Part shown: piece by piece, positions 9,881-19,624 of the stretch
Layout of the letters: each line of letters begins with the position of its first letter
Numbering within the stretch: the stretch's first letter is position 1
Origin: Caulobacter sp.
GTDB lineage: Bacteria; Pseudomonadota; Alphaproteobacteria; Caulobacterales; Caulobacteraceae
DNA length: 64,000 nucleotides
NCBI RefSeq assembly: GCF_017744445.1
Contig: NZ_JAGIBH010000017.1
Span: 1 to 64,000 of the forward strand
Direction of reading: 5' to 3'
The notes under the pieces: generated by a model
Database searches by the model: none
Told to the model about the DNA's origin: nothing
What the model saw: the letters and a program-made list of their open reading frames with translations, nothing else
Translations under genes and position numbers: made by a program

Positions 9881-9905
9881 GCGGCGCGGGAAACTCCCGC
9901 GCCGC
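9881..9905 (-). terminator. GC-rich hairpin after lon
   Basis: An 11-bp perfect stem (9881-9891 with 9895-9905) with a three-base loop lies 25 bases beyond the lon stop. No convincing U-tract follows on the minus strand. It may act as an RNA 3'-end stabiliser or weak terminator between lon and hupB. Confidence 0.45.
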
Positions 9906-9930
9906 CTAAGTTATCAACGATTAGTTGCGT

Positions 9931-12330
9931 TTAGTGGGTCAGAACGGCGTCCCCGTCGGGGTCGTCCTTCTTCGCACCCGCAGCAATCGGCTCGTCAGCC
10001 TCGTTCCATTCGACCGGGGTCAAGGGGCCGGTGAGGCCGTGCTTGAGCACCTCGTCCATGGTCGAGACCGGGATGATTTCCAGCCCGTCCTTGACGCTCT
10101 GGGGCACATCCGCGAGGTCCTTCTCGTTCTCCTGCGGGATCAGCACGGTCTTCACGCCAGAGCGCAGAGCCGCCAGCAGCTTTTCCTTCAGGCCGCCGAT
10201 GGCGGTGACCCGGCCGCGCAGGGTGATCTCGCCGGTCATCGCGATATCCTTGCGGATCGGGATGCCGGTCAGGACCGAGACGATGGCCAGGCCCATGGCC
10301 GCGCCGGCGGACGGACCGTCCTTGGGCGTGGCGCCGTCCGGCACGTGGATGTGGACGTCGGTCTTTTCGAAGATCGGCGGCTTGATGCCGAACTGCACCG
10401 AGCGCGAGCGGACGTAGCTGTTGGCCGCCGCGATCGACTCCTTCATCACGTCCTTGAGGTTGCCGGTGATCTGCATGCGACCCTTGCCCGGCATCTTCAC
10501 GGCTTCGATGGTCAGGATGTCGCCGCCGAACTCCGTCCAGGCCAGACCGGTGACGATGCCGACCTGGTCGACTTCGTCGGTCTCGCCGTAGCGATACTTC
10601 TTCACACCGGCGTACTTGGCCAGGCGCTCGTCGTCGATGGTGATCGTGGCCAGCTTTTCGCGAGCCAGATCACGCACCGTCTTGCGCGCCAGGGCGCCCA
10701 GTTCCCGCTCCAGCGACCGCACGCCGGCTTCCCGGGTGTAGTAGCGGATCAGGTCGCGGATCGCCTTGTCCGGAACAACGAACTCGGCCGCCTTCAGGCC
10801 GTGATCCTTGGCCAGCTTGGGCAGGATGTGCCGCTTGGCGATCTCCAGCTTCTCATCCTCGGTATAGCCGGGGATGCGAATGATCTCCATGCGGTCCAGC
10901 AGCGGCTGGGGCATGTTCAGGCTGTTGGCCGTCGTGACGAACATCACCTGCGACAGGTCGTAGTCGACCTCCAGATAGTGGTCGCCGAAGGTCGAGTTCT
11001 GCGACGGATCAAGCACTTCCAGCAGCGCCGAGGCTGGATCGCCGCGGTAGTCGCTGCCCATCTTGTCGATCTCGTCCAGCAGGACGAAGGCGTTCGTCGT
11101 CTTGGCCTTTTTCATCGACTGGATGACCTTGCCGGGCATCGAGCCGATGTAGGTGCGGCGGTGACCGCGGATCTCGGCCTCGTCACGCACGCCGCCGAGG
11201 CTCATGCGCACGAATTCGCGACCGGTGGCCTTGGCCAGCGACTTGCCCAGCGAGGTCTTGCCGACGCCGGGAGGACCGACCAGGCACAGGATCGGGCCCT
11301 TCAGCGAGTTGGTCCGGGCCTGGACGGCCAGGTACTCGAGGATCCGCTCCTTGACCTTTTCCAGGCCGTAGTGATCGGCGTCGAGGATTTCCTCGGCTTC
11401 CGGCAGGTCGATCTTCTTGGTCTTGGCCTTGCCCCACGGGATCGACAGCAGCCAGTCCAGATAGTTCCGGACGACGGTGCTCTCGGCCGACATCGGGCTC
11501 ATGTTGCGCAGCTTCTTCAGCTCGCTCTCGGCCTTGGTGCGGGCTTCCTTGGAAAGCTTGGTCTTCTTGATGCGCTTTTCGAGATCGATCAGCTCGTCGC
11601 GCGAGTCATCCGGGTCGCCCAGCTCGCGCTGGATCGCCTTCATCTGTTCGTTCAGATAGTACTCGCGCTGGGTCTTCTCCATCTGGCGCTTCACGCGCGA
11701 GCGGATCTTCTTCTCGACCTGCAGCACCGAGATCTCACCCTCCATCAGGGCGAAGACCTTCTCCAGGCGCTTCACGACGTCGAAGATTTCCAGCAGGTGC
11801 TGCTTGTCGCCGATCTTCACCGACAGGTGGGCGGCGATGCTGTCGGCCAGCTTACCCGGCTCGGCGATCTGCGGGATCGACGCCAGGGCCTCCGGCGGCA
11901 CCTTCTTGTTCAGCTTCACATAGTTTTCGAATTGCTCGACGACCGCGCGCGACAGGGCTTCGGCCTCAGGGCCGGCGCCTTCGTCTTCGCTGACTTCGCC
12001 GATCTGGGCCTCGTAGAAGGATTCCTGATCGGTGAACTTCACGACCGCGGCGCGGCCCTTGCCCTCGACCAGCACCTTCACGGTGCCGTCGGGCAGCTTC
12101 AGCAGTTGCAGGACGGTGGCCAGAACGCCGACATCGAAGATGTCACCCGGCGCCGGATCATCATCCGCCGAGTTCTTCTGGGTGACGAGCAGGATCTGCT
12201 TGTCGCCGCGCATCACTTCCTCAAGGGCGCGCACGGATTTGTCGCGGCCCACGAAGAGCGGCACCACCATGTGCGGGAACACAACGATATCCCGCAGCGG
12301 CAAGACAGGAAGCGTACGTAGTTCGGACAT
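9931..12330 (-). CDS. lon: ATP-dependent protease Lon
   Basis: Lon is the soluble hexameric AAA+ serine protease for damaged and regulatory proteins; in Caulobacter it is known to degrade DnaA, CcrM and SciP. I set the start at ATG 12330 (MSELRTLPVLPLRD), giving 799 residues. An open extension to 12393 adds 21 non-conserved residues. The substrate-binding N-domain is followed by Walker A GPPGVGKTSLGK and Walker B VLLDEIDKMG. The protease domain has catalytic Ser in KDGPSAGAAM and the catalytic Lys in a following strand. A heat-shock-type promoter lies about 125 bases upstream. hupB follows downstream. Confidence 0.98.
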   Translation of the reverse strand: MSELRTLPVLPLRDIVVFPHMVVPLFVGRDKSVRALEEVMRGDKQILLVTQKNSADDDPAPGDIFDVGVLATVLQLLKLPDGTVKVLVEGKGRAAVVKFTDQESFYEAQIGEVSEDEGAGPEAEALSRAVVEQFENYVKLNKKVPPEALASIPQIAEPGKLADSIAAHLSVKIGDKQHLLEIFDVVKRLEKVFALMEGEISVLQVEKKIRSRVKRQMEKTQREYYLNEQMKAIQRELGDPDDSRDELIDLEKRIKKTKLSKEARTKAESELKKLRNMSPMSAESTVVRNYLDWLLSIPWGKAKTKKIDLPEAEEILDADHYGLEKVKERILEYLAVQARTNSLKGPILCLVGPPGVGKTSLGKSLAKATGREFVRMSLGGVRDEAEIRGHRRTYIGSMPGKVIQSMKKAKTTNAFVLLDEIDKMGSDYRGDPASALLEVLDPSQNSTFGDHYLEVDYDLSQVMFVTTANSLNMPQPLLDRMEIIRIPGYTEDEKLEIAKRHILPKLAKDHGLKAAEFVVPDKAIRDLIRYYTREAGVRSLERELGALARKTVRDLAREKLATITIDDERLAKYAGVKKYRYGETDEVDQVGIVTGLAWTEFGGDILTIEAVKMPGKGRMQITGNLKDVMKESIAAANSYVRSRSVQFGIKPPIFEKTDVHIHVPDGATPKDGPSAGAAMGLAIVSVLTGIPIRKDIAMTGEITLRGRVTAIGGLKEKLLAALRSGVKTVLIPQENEKDLADVPQSVKDGLEIIPVSTMDEVLKHGLTGPLTPVEWNEADEPIAAGAKKDDPDGDAVLTH

Positions 12331-12454
12331 GTGCTCAATACTCCCGGCCTTCAGCGCCCCTAGACGCCTTGGCCCTGCGGGCCGCCGTAACATCAGACGA
12401 TGCGCCTGAGTCGAACGACCCGTCCGCCCGTGACTGGGCGAATGGTCGTTATTT

Positions 12455-12482
12455 ATGTGGACGTTTTACAACAGGGTTCAAG
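12455..12482 (-). promoter_or_regulatory. Predicted sigma-32 (heat-shock) promoter of lon
   Basis: On the minus strand CTTGAA (12482-12477) and CCACAT (12460-12455) are 16 bases apart. This is close to the sigma-32 pattern CTTGAA-N(13-17)-CCCCAT. Transcription would start near 12447, giving a leader of about 117 bases before lon. Apart from this and the clpX terminator, I see no gene in 12331-12730. A 61-codon open frame there lacks coding character. Confidence 0.6.
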
Positions 12483-12671
12483 CTCACTCGCCTCACAGCG
12501 GCGACAGGTCGCGCGTGACCGGCGAAGCTGAAGTGAATATGCCCCGCAAAGCCGCATAGCGGGCAAGTTCGCCTAAACACTGTCAGGAAAACGACTTTCG
12601 CTCGCCCAAGCTTTTCGTGGCGCGAATGCCTCACCGGTCGTCCAACAGATTTACGACACCGGTTTATCCAC

Positions 12672-12704
12672 GAAAAAGGCGCGCCTTCCTGTGGAAGACG
12701 CGCC
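12672..12704 (-). terminator. Intrinsic terminator after clpX
   Basis: The 12-bp stem 12678-12689 with 12693-12704, containing one G-U type mismatch, encloses a three-base loop. It is followed on the minus strand by TTTTTCG. It sits just past the clpX stop at 12731. Confidence 0.8.
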
Positions 12705-12730
12705 CTGATTTTCGCGGCGAAGCTTGGCGA

Positions 12731-13993
12731 TTAGGCCGAAGCCGCCCCGCCCTTCTTCTCGGCGTAGATCAGCAGCGGCTGAGCCCGGCCTTCGACGACC
12801 TCGGCATTGACCACCACTTCCTCGACGCCCTCGTAGTTGGGCAGCTCGAACATGGTCTCCAGCAGGATGCCTTCCATGATCGACCGCAGGCCGCGCGCGC
12901 CGGTCTTGCGGGCGATGGCCTTCTTGGCGACCTGGTGCAAGGCGTCGTCGGTGAAGGTCAGGCCGATGTTCTCCATCTCGAACAGGCGCTGGTACTGCTT
13001 GACGAAGGCGTTCTTCGGCTCGGTCAGGATCTTGACCAGGGCGGTCTCGTCGAGATCCTCCAGGGTCGCGACCACCGGCAGACGGCCGATGAATTCCGGG
13101 ATCAGGCCGAAGCGCTGCAGGTCGTCAGGCTCGACGTTCCGCAGGATCTCGCCCGTGCGGCGCTCTTCCGGATCGGTCACTTTCGCGCCGAAGCCGATCG
13201 ACTTGGCCGCGCCGCGCGCCGAGATGATCTTCTCGAGGCCGGCGAACGCGCCGCCGCAAATGAACAGGATGTTCGTCGTGTCGACCTGCAGGAACTCCTG
13301 CTGCGGATGCTTGCGCCCGCCCTGCGGCGGCACGGAGGCGACAGTGCCTTCCATGATCTTCAGCAGGGCCTGCTGCACGCCTTCACCCGACACGTCGCGG
13401 GTGATCGACGGGTTGTCCGACTTGCGGCTGATCTTGTCGATTTCGTCGATGTACACGATGCCGCGTTGAGCGCGCTCGACATTGTAGTCGGCGGCCTGCA
13501 GCAGCTTCAGCACAATGTTTTCGACGTCTTCACCGACGTAACCGGCTTCGGTCAGCGTCGTGGCGTCGGCCATCGTGAACGGCACGTCGATGATTCGGGC
13601 CAGCGTCTGGGCCAGCAGCGTCTTACCCGTACCGGTCGGACCGACCAGCAAGATGTTCGACTTGGCCAGTTCGACGTCGTTGTTCTTCGAAGCGTGGTTC
13701 AGGCGCTTGTAGTGGTTGTGCACCGCCACAGCGAGGACCTTCTTGGCGTGACCTTGACCGATCACGTAATCGTCCAGGACCTCGCAAATCTCGCGCGGCG
13801 TCGGGACGCCGTCCTTGGACTTCACGAAGGCGATCTTGTGCTCTTCGCGGATGATATCCATGCACAGTTCGACGCATTCATCACAAATGAACACCGTCGG
13901 CCCGGCGATGAGCTTGCGCACCTCGTGCTGGCTCTTTCCGCAGAAAGAACAATACAGAGTGCTCTTGGTGTCGCCGCTCGCGGCTTTCGTCAT
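12731..13993 (-). CDS. clpX: ATP-dependent Clp protease ATP-binding subunit ClpX
   Basis: ClpX is the AAA+ unfoldase that feeds substrates to ClpP; in Caulobacter it drives the cell-cycle degradation of CtrA. The 420-residue protein has an N-terminal zinc-binding domain with C15, C18, C37 and C40, Walker [13 protein letters not shown], Walker [11 protein letters not shown] and the ClpP-contacting loop IGFGAKV. Its gene is separated from clpP by the opposite-strand gene cicA, an arrangement reported in Caulobacter. It has its own terminator. The start ATG at 13993 is the family N-terminus. Confidence 0.98.
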   Translation of the reverse strand: MTKAASGDTKSTLYCSFCGKSQHEVRKLIAGPTVFICDECVELCMDIIREEHKIAFVKSKDGVPTPREICEVLDDYVIGQGHAKKVLAVAVHNHYKRLNHASKNNDVELAKSNILLVGPTGTGKTLLAQTLARIIDVPFTMADATTLTEAGYVGEDVENIVLKLLQAADYNVERAQRGIVYIDEIDKISRKSDNPSITRDVSGEGVQQALLKIMEGTVASVPPQGGRKHPQQEFLQVDTTNILFICGGAFAGLEKIISARGAAKSIGFGAKVTDPEERRTGEILRNVEPDDLQRFGLIPEFIGRLPVVATLEDLDETALVKILTEPKNAFVKQYQRLFEMENIGLTFTDDALHQVAKKAIARKTGARGLRSIMEGILLETMFELPNYEGVEEVVVNAEVVEGRAQPLLIYAEKKGGAASA

Positions 13994-14330
13994 GATCGCT
14001 TCTCACACTATGGCGACTTACGGCTTTACGCCGCGACGCCCCTCCGAGCGCACACACCGCCACCGAAGCAGACAGGATATACGCCGGGAGTTGTCTAATC
14101 CTTGACATTCCCCGATCCGGGCTCGGTTCACAAGCCTTGCCGGCGCCTTTCCTCGCCTCAAACGCTCAGTGGGCCGGATCGTGTCATGACCTCGTCATCT
14201 AATTTGGGCGATTGGCGCGCCGACGCAAGCGCCGAGCGACTAAGCCCTTACCGCCGTCCCAGGAACCCCTTATTACGAGAACCGGAATCGTAGAGGTCGA
14301 GCGCGGGAAACGCGCTCCTTGGGAAGGTCG
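13994..14330. other. Divergent intergenic region between clpX and cicA
   Basis: This stretch of about 340 bases separates the clpX start (minus) from the cicA start (plus). It must hold the promoters of both genes. I see no tRNA, strong dyad or convincing small gene in it. Short open frames on both strands have poor codon bias, and I could not assign a -35/-10 pair with confidence. Confidence 0.5.
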
Positions 14331-15002
14331 ATGGCGAAGCGTTCGTTGATGTCGAAGGGTTTGAGCGCGTCGCGTCCGATGACCGGCGATCTGGGCGATG
14401 AGCCCGCGCTCGTCGCTTTCGACTTCGACGGCACCCTGACCGTCAAGGACAGCTTCAACGCCTTCCTGAAGTGGCGCGCCGGCCGCAAATGGACGCGCGG
14501 CGTCATCCGCCTGACCCCGTCGCTGATCGGCTACGTGTTCGACCGGAACCGCGCGAAACTCAAGGCCGCCGCGGTTCGCGAGTTCATGAAGGGCGCCACG
14601 GTCGAGCAGATCGAGAACGACGCCCGGGCCTTCGCCCAGGCCTTTGCGCCGTCCCTGCTGCGCCCCGACGCCCTGGCCGTCTGGCGCTCGTGGCGGGCCA
14701 AGGGGGCCAAGCTGGTGATCGTCACCGCCTCCCCCGAAATCACCGTCGCCCCCTTCGCCCGGGGCCTGGGCGCCGACATGCTGATCGGCACGCGCCTGAT
14801 GACCAATGACGACGGCCGCATCCTGGGCGGCCTCGATGGGAACAACTGCCGGGCCAAGGAAAAGGTCATCCGGCTGCGCGAGGTCTTTGGCCCCGACGTG
14901 CACCTGACAGCGGCCTATGGCGACACCTCGGGCGACACCGAGATGCTCGCGATCGCAGACGAGAAGGGCTACCGCGTGTTCCGGGGCAAGCCCGCAACCT
15001 GA
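14331..15002 (+). CDS. cicA: CicA, HAD-superfamily (subclass IB) phosphatase-like protein
   Basis: The product is a HAD-IB hydrolase of the SerB-like kind with motif I FDFDGTLTVKD, motif II IVTASPE, and motif III/IV YGDTSGDTEML after a conserved Lys. The catalytic Asp nucleophile and acid/base Asp are intact, so phosphatase activity is plausible; the substrate is unknown. In Caulobacter crescentus the gene between clpP and clpX on the opposite strand is cicA, which is reported to disturb cell morphology and division when overexpressed. I chose ATG 14331 (223 residues) because GGGAAGG precedes it; a TTG at 14319 also opens the frame. It shares a bidirectional terminator with clpP. Confidence 0.9.
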   Translation: MAKRSLMSKGLSASRPMTGDLGDEPALVAFDFDGTLTVKDSFNAFLKWRAGRKWTRGVIRLTPSLIGYVFDRNRAKLKAAAVREFMKGATVEQIENDARAFAQAFAPSLLRPDALAVWRSWRAKGAKLVIVTASPEITVAPFARGLGADMLIGTRLMTNDDGRILGGLDGNNCRAKEKVIRLREVFGPDVHLTAAYGDTSGDTEMLAIADEKGYRVFRGKPAT

Positions 15003-15031
15003 GCGGATTTGCCGCAGGTTTCCGAGCATAG

Positions 15032-15066
15032 AAAAAGCCGCCGATCGCGAAGATCGGCGGCTTTCT
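15032..15066. terminator. Bidirectional terminator between cicA and clpP
   Basis: A perfect 10-bp stem (15037-15046 with 15052-15061) has a five-base loop GCGAA. It is followed by TTTCTC on the plus strand and by TTTTTC on the minus strand. It can end cicA from the left and clpP from the right. Confidence 0.85.
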
Positions 15067-15100
15067 CGTTTCAGTGAAGCTTACTGGGAAGCTTCGCGCC

Positions 15101-15733
15101 TTATTCGGCGCCGGCCTCGGCCGCTTCACGCGAGTCGTACACGTGGTCGACCAGGCCCCAGGCCTTGGCTTCTTCCGAGCTCATGAAGTGGTCGCGGTCC
15201 AGGGTGCGCTCGACCTCTTCATAGGTGCGGCCGCAATGCTTGACGTAGATTTCGTTCAGGCGGCGCTTGGTCTTGATGATGTCCTCGGCGTGACGCTCGA
15301 TGTCCGAGGCCTGGCCGCGGAAGCCGCCCGACGGCTGGTGCACCATGATGCGGGCGTTCGGCAGCGCGATGCGCTGGCCGGCGGCGCCGGCGGCGAGCAG
15401 CAGGCTGCCCATCGAGGCGGCCATGCCCATGCACACCGTCGAGACCGGGCTCTTGATGTATTGCATGGTGTCGTAGATCGCGAGACCGGCCGTCACCACG
15501 CCACCCGGCGAGTTGATGTACATGGCGATCTCTTTCTTGGGGTTCTCCGACTCCAGGAACAGCAGCTGGGCGCAGATCAGACTGGCCATGCCGTCCTCGA
15601 CCGGACCGGTCAGGAAGATGATCCGTTCCTTCAGCAGGCGCGAGAAGATGTCGAAGGCGCGTTCGCCGCGGCTGGTCTGCTCGACCACCATCGGAACCAG
15701 GTTCATGGCCGTCGCCATCGGATCGTACATCAT
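15101..15733 (-). CDS. clpP: ATP-dependent Clp protease proteolytic subunit ClpP
   Basis: ClpP is the tetradecameric serine peptidase that partners ClpX and ClpA. The catalytic Ser lies in [14 protein letters not shown], the His in MVHQPSGG, and the Asp follows in the DRD region. The N-terminal [17 protein letters not shown] is typical. I set the start at ATG 15733 (210 residues), eight bases after an AAGGG ribosome-binding site. A GTG at 15742 and a second ATG at 15730 are alternatives. It is transcribed towards cicA and lies after tig in the same direction. Confidence 0.97.
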   Translation of the reverse strand: MMYDPMATAMNLVPMVVEQTSRGERAFDIFSRLLKERIIFLTGPVEDGMASLICAQLLFLESENPKKEIAMYINSPGGVVTAGLAIYDTMQYIKSPVSTVCMGMAASMGSLLLAAGAAGQRIALPNARIMVHQPSGGFRGQASDIERHAEDIIKTKRRLNEIYVKHCGRTYEEVERTLDRDHFMSSEEAKAWGLVDHVYDSREAAEAGAE

Positions 15734-15860
15734 CGGGATCACCCTTCGTCGTGTGTGCTGGGCAAGCGCGGAAAACGAATCAGCCCCCGCGCGCCGTCGC
15801 TACCGCATATCGCGTGGCGCTTAACAGGTTGCAAGGAGCCGGCGCTTTCGTGGCGGCATG

Positions 15861-15890
15861 AAAAAAGGCGCGGACCTTGCGGACCGCGCC
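15861..15890 (-). terminator. Intrinsic terminator after tig
   Basis: On the minus strand GGCGCGG pairs with CCGCGCC around an inner CC/GG extension and a GCAA tetraloop. It is followed directly by TTTTTTC. It lies 26 bases beyond the tig stop, so clpP is probably not simply read through from tig. Confidence 0.8.
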
Positions 15891-15915
15891 TCGTTTCTCT
15901 TGCCTTCGGCTGGCC

Positions 15916-17274
15916 TTAGCCGCCGTAGCCTTCCGGCAGGTCGTCTTCTTCCAGGAGCTCGTCCTTGGAGACTTCCTTTTCTTCGATCTTGGCCTTGCCG
16001 AAGATCAGGTCGACGACCTTGTCTTCGTAGATCGGGGCGCGCAGGGCGGCCTGCAGGTCGGCGCGCTGGCGGTACATGTCGAACACTTGCTGGGCCTGAG
16101 CGCCGTACTGGCGGGCTTCGCGCATGATCGCGTCGGTCAGTTCCTGGTCGGTGACGACGACGTCGTTCTTGCGGCCGATTTCGGCGAGCACCAGACCCAG
16201 GCGCACGCGGCGCTCGGCGATCTTCTTGTACTCGTCCTTCAGCTGGTCTTCCGACTTCTCGGCGTCTTCCGGCGGCAGGCCGCCACGGGCCTTGTCGGCC
16301 TCGACCTGTTGCCAGATGCCGGCGAACTCGGCGTCGACCATGCGCGGCGGCAGGGCGAAGTCGTGCTTGGTGTCCAGGACGTCCAGCAGAGCGCGCTTCA
16401 GCTTGAAGCGCGAGCTGTTTTCGTAGCGGCTGCCCAGGTTCGACTTCAGCAACTCGGTCAGGGCGGCCAGGTCCGACAGGCCCAGGCGCTTGGCCAGCTC
16501 GTCGTCGGCCTTGCCGTCGACCGGGGCGCGGACTTCGGTCACCTTGGTGGCGAACTCGGCGTCCTTACCGGCCAGTTCCTTGGCTTGGTATTCTTCCGGG
16601 AATTTCACCTTCACGACGATTTCGTCGCCCGGCTTGGCGCCGACCAGTTGGTCTTCGAAGCCCGGGATGAATTGGCCCGAACCCAGGACCAGCTCAGCGC
16701 CTTCGGCCTTGCCGCCGGCGAATTCAACGCCGTCGATCGTGCCGACGAAGTCGATCAGCAGTTGGTCGCCGTCCTTGGCCTTCACGGTCTTGCCCGTGCG
16801 CGGCTCATAGGTGCGGGCTTGCTTGGCCAGTTCGTCGAGGGCCTCTTGGACTTCCTCGTCGCCGACCTTGTAGACCGGCTTGACCAGCTCGATCGACGCC
16901 GGGTCGATCGGTTCGAATTCCGGCATCACTTCGACGGCCAGGTCGAAGACCAGGTCTTCGCCGCCGTTGATGACCTTGTCCATGTCCGACGTCGGGTTCA
17001 GCTCGGGCTGACCGGCCGGACGCAGCTTGTTGTCTTCCAGGACCTTCGAGGTCGTCTCGTTCAGGGCCTGCTCGATGACTTCGCCCATCAGGCCCTTGCC
17101 GTACAGGCGACGAACGTGGGCCGTCGGCACCTTGCCGGGACGGAAACCCTTCACGTTCATCTGCGGCGCGACTTCGGCGATGCGCGCTTCCAGGCGCGTG
17201 GCCAGTTCACTTGCGGGCACCGTGACGCCAAAAACGCGGCTGAGGCCTTCGCCCGACTTTTCAACGATCTGCAT
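15916..17274 (-). CDS. tig: Trigger factor (ribosome-associated chaperone / prolyl isomerase)
   Basis: Trigger factor binds nascent chains at the ribosome exit tunnel. The N-terminal ribosome-binding domain carries the signature GFRPGKVP. The middle FKBP-type isomerase domain spans about residues 155-240 ([15 protein letters not shown], then [11 protein letters not shown]). The long helical C-terminal chaperone domain ends in an acidic tail. I chose the ATG that gives [10 protein letters not shown] (452 residues); an ATG two codons upstream is equally open. The tig-clpP-clpX-lon succession on one strand is a common bacterial arrangement. Confidence 0.97.
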   Translation of the reverse strand: MQIVEKSGEGLSRVFGVTVPASELATRLEARIAEVAPQMNVKGFRPGKVPTAHVRRLYGKGLMGEVIEQALNETTSKVLEDNKLRPAGQPELNPTSDMDKVINGGEDLVFDLAVEVMPEFEPIDPASIELVKPVYKVGDEEVQEALDELAKQARTYEPRTGKTVKAKDGDQLLIDFVGTIDGVEFAGGKAEGAELVLGSGQFIPGFEDQLVGAKPGDEIVVKVKFPEEYQAKELAGKDAEFATKVTEVRAPVDGKADDELAKRLGLSDLAALTELLKSNLGSRYENSSRFKLKRALLDVLDTKHDFALPPRMVDAEFAGIWQQVEADKARGGLPPEDAEKSEDQLKDEYKKIAERRVRLGLVLAEIGRKNDVVVTDQELTDAIMREARQYGAQAQQVFDMYRQRADLQAALRAPIYEDKVVDLIFGKAKIEEKEVSKDELLEEDDLPEGYGG

Positions 17275-17458
17275 CGACATTCTTATTTCTCGGGCCCGAG
17301 ACGCCGCGCGCTCGAACTCCGCCCTGGGGGTCCAAAAGATCGACGCCGCCCGCGAGGCCGGGGCGGCGAAAGAGCGCCCTTATGTCACGACGTGCGCGAG
17401 CATCCAAGAGCGCGATAAGTAAAACTCGTGACAGCGTTTGAAGCCGTCACGAGCGATC

Positions 17459-17543
17459 TGGTGCGGATGAGAGGACTCGAACCTCCACGCCTCTCGGCGC
17501 TAGAACCTAAATCTAGTGCGTCTACCAGTTTCGCCACATCCGC
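17459..17543 (-). tRNA. tRNA-Leu (TAG)
   Basis: The minus-strand gene begins GCGGATGTGGCG and has a class II variable arm. The anticodon stem CTAGA/TCTAG encloses loop TTTAGGT with anticodon TAG, and the gene ends in CATCCGCA with an encoded CCA. The length of 85 bases suits tRNA-Leu. Confidence 0.96.
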
Positions 17544-17587
17544 GTGCGAGGGGGATTACGGACTTAAACCTTGCCGCGCAAGTCCGG

Positions 17588-19039
17588 TCAGCGTCGAGCG
17601 TACAGGTCGGCCAGCACGGCGGGCGCCAAGCCCGGCAGGTCTTCGGCGGTCAGGCCCGGTCCATGACGGGCGCCGCATTCGGCGTGGATCCAGGCCCCGG
17701 CGCAGGCGGCCTCGAAGCTTTCCATGCCCTGCGCGATAAGGCCGCCAATGAAGCCGGCCAGCACGTCGCCCGAGCCGGCAGTGGCCAACCAAGGCGTTCC
17801 GTTCAACGACACAGCGGCCCGGCCGTCCGGCGCTGCGACCACGGTGTCGGGGCCCTTCAGCAGCACCACGGCCCCTGCCCGCTTCGCCGCCTCGCGCGTC
17901 GCCGCGATCCGCTCGGGCGTCCTGGCCAGCAGGCCTGGGAAGATTCGCTCGAACTCGCCGGGATGCGGGGTCAGGACGTCGTCGCGGTCCAGACAGGCGA
18001 ACAGGCTTTCGACGTCGTGCCGGAAGCTGGTCAGCGCGTCGGCGTCGACGACCAAGGCCGCGCCGGTCTGGGCCAGGGCCTGCAGGTTCAGCGCGGTCGC
18101 CTCGCCCACTCCGGCTGCTGGACCGATGATCACCGCGTCGGCCTCCTCGGCGGCGACGGCCAGGTCGGCTTCGGCCCCGAACGGGGCCAGCATGATCGCT
18201 TCCAGGTGGGCGGCGTTGACCGCCAGGGCCCCCGGCGGCGACAGCACGGTCACCGCGCCAGCGCCGATCCGCAGCGCCCCGCGCGCTGCCAACCTAGCCG
18301 CACCGGTGTTCCACATCTCGCCGCTGACCACCTTCAGCCGGCCGCGCGTGTGCTTGTGAGCGTCCAGCGCCGGCCAGGGAAAGCGCTTGCCCCACAGGTC
18401 GGGGTCGTTCTCGAACAGGTCCGCGCCTTCGGCGGCCCACAGGCCGATGTCGGCGACGACGATCTCGCCACAGGCCTTGCGCCCCTCGACCAGCACGTGG
18501 GCGCGCTTGCGGCGGTGGAAGGTGACGGTCAGGTCGGCGCGGAAGGCGACATCGCCCAGCGGCCGGCCGGTGTCGCCATGCAGGCCCGACGGCGTGTCGA
18601 CCGCGACAAGGCTCAGCGGCTGCTCGGCGGCAAGACGCGCCAACCTGGCGACGTCGCCCTCCAGCGGCCGCGACAGGCCCGCTCCGAACAGTGCGTCTAT
18701 ATAGAGCGTGCCGGCCGACAGCTCCGTCGACAGCGGCCGGACCTCGCCCTTCCAGCGCGACGCGGCCCAACGGCAGGCGTCGGTGGACGGCGGATAGGCG
18801 GCCTCGACCACGACCTGCCAGCCACGTCGGCGCAGGTGACGGGCGGCGACATAGCCGTCACCGCCATTGTCGCCCGGCCCGCACCAGATCACCACCGGAC
18901 GATGGGCGTAGCGCTCCCGGATGGCCTGGGCCACGGCCTCGCCGGCCCGCTCCATCAGGACCGGCGTCGGCGTGCCGCGCTCGACGGCGGCGCGATCGGC
19001 CGCGGCCATCTGGGCGACCGTCAGAATCTCTCGCGCCAC
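17588..19039 (-). CDS. nnrDE: Bifunctional NAD(P)H-hydrate epimerase / ADP-dependent NAD(P)H-hydrate dehydratase
   Basis: The protein repairs hydrated NADH and NADPH. The N-terminal YjeF_N epimerase domain (about 1-210) has WCGPGDNGGDGYVAARHL. The C-terminal ribokinase-like dehydratase domain (about 225-480) has LTPHPGEFERIFPG and the nucleotide site ATAGSGDVLAGFIGGL. The 483-residue fusion has the same order as E. coli YjeF/NnrDE. It starts at GTG 19039 with AAGGAG in front; that Shine-Dalgarno overlaps the stop of the upstream histidine-phosphatase gene. It is last in a three-gene operon. Confidence 0.93.
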   Translation of the reverse strand: MAREILTVAQMAAADRAAVERGTPTPVLMERAGEAVAQAIRERYAHRPVVIWCGPGDNGGDGYVAARHLRRRGWQVVVEAAYPPSTDACRWAASRWKGEVRPLSTELSAGTLYIDALFGAGLSRPLEGDVARLARLAAEQPLSLVAVDTPSGLHGDTGRPLGDVAFRADLTVTFHRRKRAHVLVEGRKACGEIVVADIGLWAAEGADLFENDPDLWGKRFPWPALDAHKHTRGRLKVVSGEMWNTGAARLAARGALRIGAGAVTVLSPPGALAVNAAHLEAIMLAPFGAEADLAVAAEEADAVIIGPAAGVGEATALNLQALAQTGAALVVDADALTSFRHDVESLFACLDRDDVLTPHPGEFERIFPGLLARTPERIAATREAAKRAGAVVLLKGPDTVVAAPDGRAAVSLNGTPWLATAGSGDVLAGFIGGLIAQGMESFEAACAGAWIHAECGARHGPGLTAEDLPGLAPAVLADLYARR

Positions 19040-19049
19040 GCCTACTCCT

Positions 19050-19619
19050 TCACAAGACTTGGCTCTGAGCTTCGCGCCCTTTCTCGGCCAGGATCAAGCG
19101 GTCGCCGTCGATCTTGAACACCGTGCGCGAGCAATGGTCGGGCCGGAAGGCCATGACCTCGCCCAGCCCCATCGCTACGCCGACGGCCGCGTTGAGGGCG
19201 ACGAAGTGGCTGAACACCGCCGCGCCAGTATGTTCGCGCAGAGCGCCGGCCACGCTTTGCGTCCAGCCGACATAGTCCAGATCGCCCTCGATCTGGTCCC
19301 AGCGCCCGCCAAACGCCTGACGCAGCCAGGCCGGCCGCTCCTCATGGCTCAGCGCCGCCGGGGTCGGGATCTCGCCGACCCGCGGGTCGATGACGATCTC
19401 CACGCCCAGGGCGTCGGCCAGCGGTTCGGCCGTCTCGCGACAACGGCGCAGCGGCGAGGACACCACCCGTGTCGGTCGCTGATCCTTCGGCAGGGCCAGG
19501 ATCTCCTTGGCGACGGCCAGGGCCTGCAGCAGGCCCGTGCCGTCCAGGCCCGGATCTTGGTCGTCTCCGCCCCAAGTCGACGCTGGTTTTCCGTGGCGGA
19601 TGACGTGCACTTTATTCAT
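19050..19619 (-). CDS. Histidine phosphatase superfamily protein
   Basis: The 189-residue protein has the branch-1 phosphoglycerate-mutase-like pattern. The N-terminal VIRHGKP (expected RHG catalytic motif) is followed by RVVSSPLRRCRETA, and a second conserved His sits in FSHFVALNA. It is probably a small-molecule phosphatase rather than a glycolytic mutase, because it is short and lacks the mutase insertions. It starts five bases after the thiolase-like gene stop and is followed ten bases later by nnrDE. The three are probably one operon. Confidence 0.85.
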   Translation of the reverse strand: MNKVHVIRHGKPASTWGGDDQDPGLDGTGLLQALAVAKEILALPKDQRPTRVVSSPLRRCRETAEPLADALGVEIVIDPRVGEIPTPAALSHEERPAWLRQAFGGRWDQIEGDLDYVGWTQSVAGALREHTGAAVFSHFVALNAAVGVAMGLGEVMAFRPDHCSRTVFKIDGDRLILAEKGREAQSQVL

Positions 19620-19624
19620 GGCGC

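Noticed and set aside
9925-12321. 798-codon plus-strand open frame
   Set aside because: It is a long shadow of lon on the opposite strand, caused by GC-rich codon third positions, and has no recognisable domain.
12449-12634. 61-codon minus-strand frame between clpX and lon
   Set aside because: It overlaps the predicted lon promoter, has atypical composition and no ribosome-binding site.
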